Assembly (NCBI GenBank): GCA_040954595.2
Contig: CM082582.2
Coordinates: 4,092,001-4,156,000, forward strand
DNA: 64,000 nt
From: Balanoglossus misakiensis
Lineage: Eukaryota; Hemichordata
Direction of reading: 5' to 3'
Positions 1-9,027 of this stretch are shown here, in pieces. Below the pieces are notes generated by a model that ran no database searches, was not told the DNA's origin, and saw only the letters and a list, made by a program, of their open reading frames with translations. The first letter of the stretch is position 1. Each line of letters starts with the position of its first letter. A program made the translations under genes and the position numbers.

Positions 1-2
1 CA

Positions 3-2320
3 AACCTGGTCAGTATTAACAACGAACAAGAAAACGATTTTATTTCCAGTAAGTATCCCTATATAACATTTCTTGTTTTAATGCCACAGGAAATCCTGAA
101 CCAGAGAATATTAGCGTAAATGTACTTTTAACGATTCCGATGTTTTAAGAGTTCAGGTTTCAAATGCTTGTGTTTTTGATAATTTACCATCTTATATCTG
201 AGAAGATTTGACACTGTTGACTCTTTCAAACAGGCTTGTCATTATTTCTTTTTAAAATATATTTTTTGTATTCGCAGACACATTTTCAGGAGTTGCGCAG
301 AATGTGTGGATAGGAGTTTTATATCATGGGGATTTTAAGAATTATTCGTGGGTTGATCAAATTAAATACAGCTTTATAAAGTAGGTATATCTTAACACAT
401 TTATTCTATTATAACAGCACTGATACAATTTCCAATAGACTAAAGGGAAACAATAAAGACTTTGATAGCAGACGCAATCCACCTACAAATAGTTATGACG
501 TATTGTATTTATTATTGGAGACAGGAAGGGATGAAGACTTTTCCAGAACGTTTATTTGCTATGTTGGTCTTCCCCATTGACTATCTGAGGACGTGGACGG
601 AATTAACGGGGGGGGGGGGGGGGGGGGGGGCTGGTGCAATTTGAGGGAGGGTCACTACTTTTTTAGATCCAGATTTTGAAAAACACTGAAACACTGCCTC
701 CTCCAATGTTAATACTGTACAGGCCCTAAAAGAGTGTCGATCGATTCGTCACCGTAAGGAATACCTGTCTAGCACTTATTGGCCTGTCCAACCCATTTAC
801 AAAAACAATGTTTATATACTGAATGATATTTCTTTTCAAGTTGGCAGAGTGGTCATCCTAAGGCATCACATATATGTACAGCGATGGACCTCACTACAAA
901 GCAGTGGTATTCTGTGAGTTGCAGAGACCAACTTCCATACATATGCAAGAAAAACATTTGTAAGTATACTTACCAGTGTAACACGTATAGTCCGTTGTTT
1001 AACCATAAAAGGCTGAAAAAGTAGTTATAAGTTCTACTGGGTTTATACTGAAAGTATATACATAACATGAAAGTGTACCGATCGGCTGAATGAAATAAAA
1101 ATATGGGTACAAAAATTGGAAAGTGGCAAGCGTCGATGAATATCTTAAAGAACTCGAACGTCACGACTACTTGCCTTTGATTGGCCGGATATCCAAGCAG
1201 AATGTGAACGTGGGGGAAACAGGATACCGGAAGCGCCCATTTCAGTACTAAAATTGTTTGATGCCCCATGCTGCAATTTTCAAATTTTGTAAACCCTTAG
1301 AATGTGATAGAAACGAACAAATAAAAGGTGCAGGAGTTTTTAAGTAACAAAGAAAACCTTGGGCAAAACAGGCGAAAACGTATAATGGGGCATTATCTCC
1401 AAATAAAAGACCAGCGAAAGTTGAGAACAAACATTCTGAAAATATAGCCAAAAATGACATCTAATGTCCCTTTAACCTATACTCTTTAAACAGACGGAAC
1501 GACAGTTGTTCGCGAGATTCCTCCTTCAAGCCAAGAAGGCTCGTCAGGTAAATGCCACGTCACATTCATTCATTTTGACTTTCTAGTAGGCCTACATGAT
1601 CTATAAGTATTAAGTTTAATGATGTAAATCCTTCAACCCTTGAGGTTTATGAGTGTCGTCTGCCAATTCATTTTACATTTTAGAAAAATCTGAAAGCTTT
1701 GACCTATTTGCTAGCTGGAAATGTTACCTTACACTCTACATACACAACGGTAAAACTACGAATTGAAGTTGATTATTTTCTCTTTTGAAGGTTTCAACTT
1801 TTGGGAAATTCCCGGAATTATTATAGCAGTAATAGTGTTTGGAACAATAGGATATGGATTCCTGCGCCATTTTTGTCAAGCCGTAACTGATTGTTGTGAC
1901 GGTTTTTGCGGAGCACTGAGAGAGTGCTGGTCCTGCACCAAAGAAGGTGTTTGTAGTATTTCTTGTGGCAGAGGCGGACAGAATCGGACAATTCGGAGAC
2001 ACGGATCGGCGCCAGAGATTACCTCAGCAGCAGACTTGAACTTCCAGACTATAATCACAACCGACAACATATCCATAGCTAGTAGTAATAGTACGGTAAT
2101 TACTGGACAACCCCAGGCTGGTGCCTTGTCACCATCTGCACCCCCTGTATATAACCCCAGAGCGCCACCCCCGTCGTATGAAGATCTCACCTTTGACACC
2201 CGCACAACTGACCAATCACAGAGTGCCTTTTCAATCCCTCCAGAAGCAAGTTCAGCACCGCCACCAGAATATCCACCGCCATCATATGACGAAGTTACCA
2301 CTGATTCGTCTATGGCTTGA
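3..2320 (+). CDS. C-type lectin-like single-pass receptor with PPxY tail (5' end outside window; exons 3-48, 278-380, 841-959, 1494-1547, 1791-2320)
   Basis: Five exons join in frame (intron phases 1, 2, 1, 1; all GT-AG; introns 229, 460, 534 and 243 bp) to give 283 residues and a TGA at 2318. Residues 1-89 are the C-terminal part of a C-type lectin domain: NLVSINNEQENDFI, the VWIGV core, SWVD, then cysteines in HIC, SVSC and YIC. The usual WND triplet reads WYS and the region where EPN or QPD would sit reads GHPK, so canonical calcium-dependent sugar binding looks unlikely. A linker of about 18 residues follows, then a hydrophobic segment at about 114-133 (IIIAVIVFGTIGYGFL). Eight cysteines lie within about 32 residues after the membrane and could be palmitoylated. 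The tail has four PPxY motifs (2141-2152, 2168-2179, 2261-2272, 2276-2287), which are ligands for WW domains such as those of NEDD4-family ligases. Signal peptide and first half of the domain are not in the window. Confidence 0.88.
608..630 (+). repeat. Poly(G) run, 23 bases, in receptor intron 2
   Basis: An uninterrupted run of 23 G lies between exons 2 and 3 of the visible gene. Similar long runs recur at 9479-9493 (15), 20424-20442 (19), 26936-26959 (24) and 52139-52153 (15), and on the opposite strand at 19414-19431 (18 C). Confidence 0.9.
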
Positions 2321-2616
2321 TCTTCAGAAGCAAACGATAATCACATACTCTTAACATGTAAAAGGACGGCGGTTCAATTATTCGAAATCACATAAAGTAC
2401 GAATAAAATGTATAAGAGGGGCGGATCTCTAGGGAGGACTCCCCCGGGAGAACTTGCTCCATTGTGAAACCCAGAAACGGTTTCACAGGCGGGTATACGC
2501 GAGATTTGGGTACAATTCGCGATATATATGGAGAGAATAGTGGGGCTATTGCTATTATGGTTGCATGTATAATTATTGTTTACCCTCACCTGAAAGAATT
2601 ATAAATGTAAAATAAA
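2321..2616 (+). other. 3' UTR of the lectin-like receptor with hairpin and polyA signals
   Basis: The untranslated region after the TGA contains AATAAA at 2402-2407 and again at 2611-2616, either of which could direct polyadenylation. Between them is a perfect hairpin, GTGAAACC at 2464-2471 pairing with GGTTTCAC at 2479-2486 around a 7-base loop. Transcript ends are inferred. Confidence 0.5.
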
Positions 2617-3796
2617 CTAAATTTTTGTTGAAAAGCAGGCAAATATATTTTCACACATCCATCATTATATTTACAATGGAAATTATGGAATACGTGTTAT
2701 TATCTTAAATTAATAATTATTTTTTTTATTGTATGATCGTGAGACAGGGTATTACATATCAATGAGAAAGCAAACCCGACTACCATTATAAAAAAAGAAA
2801 TGAATGAATCTACGTGCATTGTTTAACAGAAGGGGTGGACGACTTTGAATTGCGACATCCAACATTCTTTTCCGATTGTTACTGTACTGAAGTATGAAAC
2901 CAGCTTTCATGCAACAGCTATTTTTACATTCTCGTCCCACCAGACTACGGATTTCTTTCGTTTCACTATCGAAGGGCCGTGGTTTGCGACGAAGCTATTT
3001 TTAATGCATACTGTTTTCTAATGATATCGATAGAGATAATAAATCATTGTAATTTTATTTTAATTTTGCAGAATGATTTTACGTTTTAAACAAGGACGTT
3101 TTGCGTATCATTGTTGTCAGCATATGTATTGGCTTCTAGAACACGTGAGGTTATTCGAAAATGGAAATTTTATACTTTATGCGGGATAAAGTTAATTGAC
3201 CGAGCACATCTCCCTGTCTGTATGAATCACATTTATAGGAAAATATTAAGACTGAAGTTCCTAGGAAGATTTCATGCACCTGTTTTCACATGTTTGCGGA
3301 GATGGTTAAAACGTTCGCCCCATTTACGTGTTCACGATAATCGAACCAGAACTTACTCAAGTATCTAGTTTGAGGATATACGTCGTAATTTACCATCAGT
3401 CGTCCCTTCTGATTAAGTTTTTTACGCCATACAGTGTCTATTGTTTTGTGTCATAGCTCATTAATAACACACTGCTTTCCAAATTTTATATGATTGATCC
3501 GCTGCCAACTGTTGTGAACAGCTAGGTGGTTCCAGTCATCACTCAAATAATCAAGTTTCTTCTTTCTGGAAAATGTGCACAGTCATCTAAATTTAGCCAT
3601 CGTTTGCTCTCTCTCCTCAAAATATCAAGCTTTATCAAACATTCTCAGAAATTATCGTCCTGTTTCTCTCAACTGTGGTGTACATCACGGATTCGAGTCC
3701 GTTTTACGACCGATTTTATTCAATCTTTTATATACTGCCCCTTAACCAAGCATAAATGGTCCGTGGCTAATTGCGGCCAAGTGAAATCCTTATCTA
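2617..3796. other. Intergenic stretch, no feature recognised
   Basis: AT-rich sequence between the receptor's polyA signal and the first transposon-like element. I see no protein-like reading frame, splice-flanked exon or strong inverted repeat here. Confidence 0.5.
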
Positions 3797-3799
3797 TAA

Positions 3800-4799
3800 G
3801 GGACCGTTCAGTTTTTACGGCAGGGGGGGGGGGGCTGGCAAGTTTGTGTCATCGGTTCTCAAAATCAGGCCGACCCCCCCTTCACCCAGGACCAAAAAAT
3901 GATGACCCCCCCTTTGACAGACCCAAAAATATGATGACCCCCCCCCCCACGCCCAAAACATTCACCGTCCTGATCCTATGTACACTGTATGCAATAAAGG
4001 GAATGAGGCTCCTCACACCTCAATTCTATATTTCTTAAAGTATTATTGAAGTATATAATAGTATATCGTTGCAATAAAGAAATCTATGAACAAATTAAAA
4101 TGACAAGTCGGTAGAATCGGTAAAACAAGAAAAGTGGCGGGGGTGGGCGTGGGAGGGGGTGTCCCCCTCCCACATAAGAAAATTTTGTAAAATACGACGC
4201 TCAAAGTTGCATTTTAATGAACTCAAAAGCAAATTAATTCAATGTTAGGGAGGACAAATTTTAATTTTGCCACTCCACTCAAAGTAAGCATCGGGGTGGG
4301 GTGGCAAGAAGTCTTCCCTGGTACACTAGACAAACCAGTGAATAAATACGTCATCTTGTCATGACATCATTTATAAAACTTCTAGTATATAGAAGATGCA
4401 GCGCGAAATCAGTTATGCAAAATGGTTTAAACAATTATTCTCCTTTATGTATTCACTTTGTTAAATATTATCATCGGTGGGGTTAGGGTGGCAAGCACTC
4501 TGCCCTGGTACACTAGACAAACCAGCAAAAAATGAAATGTGGCGGAGAATGAAGGGGGTGGGTGTGGGAGGGGGTGTCCCCCTCCCACATTAGAAAATTT
4601 TGTAAAATAAAGGGTGCGAAACTGCAATTTGTGGACTCAAAACCAAAAGTTCGGTGGCAAAAGTATGTGACCCCCCCCTAAACGTTTAAAAAAAACAGAT
4701 GACCCCCCCCCCCCCTTGTGGACTTCAAAATTTAAGTGACCCCCCCCCCCCCCTGGATTTTGCCGCCCCCCCCCCCGGCCGTAAAAACTGAACGGTCCC
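3800..4799. mobile_element. PIF/Harbinger-like non-autonomous DNA transposon, 1000 bp, flanked by TAA
   Basis: The element starts GGGACCGTTCAGTTTTTACG and ends with the reverse complement (terminal inverted repeats of about 22 bp), flanked on both sides by TAA (3797-3799 and 4800-4802). A 3-bp TWA target duplication is the hallmark of the PIF/Harbinger superfamily. There is no transposase frame, so it would move in trans. Inside are two copies of a module that includes an 11-bp-stem hairpin (4149-4173 and 4564-4588), a conserved AAAATTTTGTAAAATA stretch, and CCCTGGTACACTAGACAAAC (4317-4336 and 4503-4522). Long C runs lie near the right end and a G run near the left end. The same module occurs in the element at 27359-28162. 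Confidence 0.78.
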
Positions 4800-4963
4800 T
4801 AATCCAGACCAACCGATTCCTTATTTGACGTTGTTTCCGTCTGTTTCGAATACCGAACCACTATAACGTATTCACTTTCTAAAATGTCGAGTGAATCTAC
4901 AAGTTGGCATTTGGGTGTTGATATTGTATTTCGTTTTTCGATTTTCGAAAATCGAAATACAAA

Positions 4964-5700
4964 CAGGGTTTCGGAAAGTTAGGGAGCTAGCTATTAACCA
5001 TTGCTACATTGTTACATTTTGTTCTGTTTTGAGGGAAAACACCCGACGCGACGTTCTTTTTGGCCCAATACATCTTCAACCAAATACATTGACGACCCAT
5101 CAAACACATTTCCCGACAGCATGTTCAGTTGAACCACTGTAACCGGCGTTTTTAGTTCAAAAATTTCATCGCATACACGGATGCGGCTCGACATTTTCCG
5201 TTCAATTCAGTGCACGTAACCTTGAATGCCAGCACACTAGCCTTGCCATGCGAACTAAAACCAGTTTGCTTGAACTTCTACAACTAATTAAATATTAATG
5301 AAAAGTAAAACAATTGACCAATGAGATACCGGGTGAGGATTCAAGAAACGCCTATGCCTGGTTTATGTAAATTGTGCTGCTTTCATAGCGTGGGAACGTC
5401 CACTTCTTCACTAATACATGTCCCAAATATAGCAATATGTAAATTTACGGTTAAGGAGAAATCGTTGAATATTCATAAAAAGAAAACATTAAGCCAATGG
5501 GATTTTAGAATGTAGAGTGAAGGGAGTGTCTATGACCTTCATGATATTGATGTATTGATCTTTATTGTCAGAAGGGTCATGGAACGTCGGATGCATTCCC
5601 TTAAAACGTAACAAAATGTAACAATGTAGCAAGGGTTAATGGCCAGCACCCTAACCTTCCAGTAAAAGAACACACGATTGGCAAAACTTTGAAACCCTGC
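4964..5700. mobile_element. DNA-transposon-like element with long imperfect inverted repeats
   Basis: The left arm (about 4964-5055) and right arm (about 5580-5700, opposite strand) share about 80-90 bp. The best-preserved part reads TTGCTACATTGTTACATTTT in both. The ends are CAGGGTTTC and GAAACCCTG. The left arm lacks about 30 bp present in the right arm. I could not see a convincing target duplication, so the superfamily is open. The interior has no recognisable coding sequence. A separate small inverted repeat of TTTCGATTTTC type lies just outside at about 4928-4962. Confidence 0.5.
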
Positions 5701-5879
5701 TGATGACAACCCGCAATCGTATAGGCCTATCACCTGTGAGGGCGACCGGAGAAATCAGGCAGTGGATGCGTTTGCCTTGCTCTGAACGATGGATGAAGGT
5801 AATACCAAAGTTATTCATTTGACGTCCTCTAAGTTTACAGGTGTATGATTGTCTGGTACCTCATTGTGATATACCAATT

Positions 5880-6161
5880 GGCGACGTCATTGTTCATCCA
5901 TCCGACACAATTCTAAACATGCTAAAAAGCGGATAGTTTACTTTTCGCAAAGCATCACGGGATCTAGCTGTCAGACAGCGTAGCACAACAAGATGGCGGC
6001 AGGATACAAAAACAAAGGCACTTCCATGTGTGATAAATGGGTGGCTTCATATTAAATGGGTTTAGCGACGTTTAAAAGTAAGGGAAGGATTCGTGTAACC
6101 AAGTGCCCCAAAAGGACGAATCGGACGGATAGATACAAGGAATCTCCATGTTTTAGACAAG
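5880..6161 (+). promoter_or_regulatory. Candidate promoter and first exon with AAGATGGCGGC start context
   Basis: CpG is more frequent here than in flanking DNA. A CRE-like GACGTCA lies at 5883-5889. AAGATGGCGGC at 5990-6000 matches the YY1-type element often found at animal transcription starts, and its ATG (5993) opens a 20-codon frame (MAAGYKNKGTSMCDKWVASY) ending at 6055. A good splice donor, CAAG/GTAAAC, follows at 6161/6162. The simplest reading is a short 5' exon, mostly untranslated with a small upstream frame, of a plus-strand gene whose next exon I cannot place. No transcript evidence is available. Confidence 0.35.
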
Positions 6162-6700
6162 GTAAACCCTTTACAATAATGTGCGGCAAGGTACGATTTT
6201 TGTATTGCTAGTTTTATCGTTCAAGGAACAAATTCCGAACCGAAGAGTGTATGGGGTAAACTTTCACCCCAGACTACTAGAAGTTTAATAGTTTTACTCG
6301 GTGTTACAGGTTTTATGCAACTCCCAACACCGGGGTACAGTACTGTACTGCTGGTCCCTCCATCTTTCATATTCAATGTAAAAATAGGATGTTGGGTCGC
6401 TTGTTGTTTTTTTGAGCAGTAATGCACCTTCATGACGTTGGGGGCCGATAACCTGTGACCCAGAACACATGCGACTGTAGGATGACGTATGAACCGTGGT
6501 TCAGCAATGTAATGCGGGTCCTTAACCGTAAAATACTCGCCAACGGTGTATTTGTTGCCAGGGCGTGCGGCAGTGTCAAACTGAACACTCGGTGTTTGTT
6601 CAGGCGTACCACCAATCTGGCCCTTGAAAAAGAAGAAAGGGGTCGTGCCTTGACTAGTGAGGGCGCTACACACGACTATGTCATACATCAAAAGGGCAAA
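6162..6700. promoter_or_regulatory. CpG-richer block with CRE-like sites, possible bidirectional promoter
   Basis: TGACGT occurs at 6433-6438 and again at 6483-6488, and GTTGCCAGGGCGTGC near 6554-6568 resembles an RFX X-box. The block is open in several frames on both strands (a 156-codon minus frame at 6221-6691 and a 113-codon plus frame at 6455-6796), but neither has a recognisable domain. High CpG content favours chance open frames, so I treat the block as regulatory rather than coding. Confidence 0.3.
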
Positions 6701-7301
6701 AGAAATTGTTCAGTTTGCAGGGGTGTCCAGTTTATAGAGGTTATTTTAACATTGTATAGTTCTATGTCAAAGGAACACTTCCAACAAAAAATGTGAAATT
6801 GCATTTTGTAATTATTAAATTTGCAACAAGTGATATAAATCCAGAGTTACCAATTTTAGGAGAGCTGGTAACAGATAATAATGTTAGTGAGAGTAATATG
6901 TGCATAATTATTTACTGTGCTAACAGTTGTTGAAACTTGCCTACCACTACCAGAAAATTATTTTACAGGTTCATATCCACAAATTATAATATCCGAGCAG
7001 AGGGGCAGATTCAGTACATATCCATGCTATCTGGTACATGTAGTAGAGAATTTTGCTGTTGCTCAAGGGTGTTCTGCCATGGCCACCATTTTGAATTGTC
7101 AGCACGCTTTTCACCTAGGTCAGCAGAAATTACATTGTATTGACATTAGATATGTAATTGCACATTCATTGTGTCATATTCCATAGTTGAGGGACTGTGG
7201 TTGTTCTATCTGTAGGTAGACCTCCATCCTGTGGATTGATTTTTTTCTCAAATATTTAAAATTTGAGTGCTGAATCCTCATGCCAGCTTTCAAGCAGAAT
7301 A

Positions 7302-7510
7302 CTGTAAAATGGGTTATTTTTGCGAGCAATAAATTTCCGCGAAATACGCGAGAGCCAAAAAAATGTGAAAATAAAAAGTCGCGTAAAATGTTTTTTGGAT
7401 ATAATGATGCAGGTTGTGAAATATGAGAACACGAAAATTAATCCTTGCATAACAGTTGCCTCTTTCGATATCGTGAAAATTTCCTGTCGCGAAAATAACC
7501 CGTTTTACAG
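7302..7510 (+). mobile_element. TA-flanked MITE, copy 1 of 4
   Basis: The ends are CTGTAAAATGGGTTATTTT and, inverted, AAAATAACCCGTTTTACAG, flanked by TA on both sides (7300-7301, 7511-7512). This fits a Tc1/mariner-type non-autonomous element. The interior is rich in TTCGCG and CGCGAA blocks. It has the same orientation as the copy at 32551 and is opposite to those at 24904 and 51714. Confidence 0.8.
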
Positions 7511-8200
7511 TATATACTTGTACATGTACCAGTCTGGTATGTGATTATATTCACTGAATACAGTCTTATGTTCACAGGCAGGTGCTCCATGGCTGTATTG
7601 CACAGAGCACGGGTCCTGCATATATCACCATATTGTGTGCACTACCGTATTGTTGTACACCATCCTTCATTAAAATGTTTGTATATACTGCCATTTAACG
7701 GTAAAGTTCGAGGAGCAACCGAGCCATGAAATCAATGCAAATGAGAACTGAATATTTTTTTTTACAAAATTATTCAAATGATTGGCATCTAGCCAAAAAT
7801 AGAATGCTTCCATCTCTCACAACTGGTATGTAGGCTCATGCACATATCCGGTACATGTAATTTTGTGGTTGATTGGGAACCTGCATACAGTGAAACCTGA
7901 AATTACGGAAACCTCTGACAGATGTAGAAATATTAGTTTTTTATATTCTTTTACCACTATGTTAAAAAATGTCAGACTGGCTGAATATTTTTATCGAACA
8001 ACATCGTAGTTCAATGTCTGCAGGAGATAGATCAGGTTCCATGATGGGCTGTAGTCTTGCAGTTTCAGACTTTGTGAAGCCAGAAAACCAAGGCTATAGT
8101 CTCCTACATTGATATGCTGTGTTGAACTTCTGTCAATTGAAATTGTAACGTTTAAATTGTGTCGAAAACGATGACATAACTATCATCCCCCTGATTCTTG

Positions 8201-8507
8201 TGTGGGGTTCACACAGGGATCATTAAGACGTTTCTGAAACGTCTCAGGTCAAATACTGGAATAAATTATTATGTGTGAACAGTTTAAATGGTCCTGAAAT
8301 GTTTCATATTTGAGATGAGATGGCTTTGCTGGCCAGACCTGAGCCAGTGTAAGGATTAACACCTCTCTGCAACACATTGTCTATGGGGTCGCGCGTCAGG
8401 GTCTATGCTTTAACTTTGCATGTGTCGACTCAAAGGATTAATGCTCTGTGTTTACATAAGGCGAATAGGGTCTCTGAAAACATTTATAATTTTACTCAGT
8501 GTGTGAC
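8201..8507. repeat. Dispersed repeat, copy A of a pair with 50920-51206
   Basis: About 300 bp align by eye with 50920-51206 in the same orientation. Shared blocks include ACGTTTCTGAAACGTCTCAG and GCCAGACCTGAGCCAGTGTA. The ends are weakly inverted (GTTCACAC and GTGTGAC), and GACGTTTC-T-GAAACGTC near the left end is a perfect palindrome. It is probably a non-autonomous DNA transposon; no clear target duplication was found. Confidence 0.6.
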
Positions 8508-9013
8508 ATTCCAGTGGTTGTGAAATGATAATCGGAGCAAGGTCATGTGTAATTGCAAACACAGTTACCTCAGCTCTTGGTCATATTTGATGCAAAAGCA
8601 ACTATGAGAATCATACTCTTGTATATTACCAGAAATTCTTCCATTTGTAATATTCTGAGAACTGTCTCAGTCTGGCATAAACCTATTTAATCATTTCTAA
8701 AATATGCCACCATCACTTAGGGATATCAATCGTTTGTGGTCTCAAAGACAACCCCTTCCATCTGACCCCTCCTATTAACAATTATGGATTCTTCCAAACA
8801 ACATATGTTCCATAACTTGATAACCATCTGTTGCAAAGACCAGGTAATTAATTTCAAACAAAACAGTTTTTTTTTCATTATTTATCTTTTATAAATTTTC
8901 TGTATCTGAAATTTTATAAAGAGATATTTCTGACCTATCATCACATTTGGTATTGCATTAAAACACAAACGGAAGATAAACATGTATGCCGAACGCTTTA
9001 CAGGCACCATCAT

Positions 9014-9027
9014 GTTTCCATGGTAAC
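9014..9027. promoter_or_regulatory. RFX X-box-like site
   Basis: GTTTCCATGGTAAC matches the imperfect palindrome recognised by RFX factors. Similar sites are at 33285-33298 (ATAACCATAGCAAC) and 33604-33617 (GAAACCATGGCAAC). Function is not shown by sequence alone. Confidence 0.3.

Noticed and set aside
3670-3690. GGATTCGAGTCC resembling a tRNA T arm
   Set aside because: Loop length is wrong and no acceptor, D or anticodon stems can be folded around it.
6221-6691. 156-codon minus-strand frame, the longest of the frames not supported as an exon apart from the receptor exon
   Set aside because: No domain, no splice support, and it lies in CpG-rich DNA where stops are depleted and several frames are open together.
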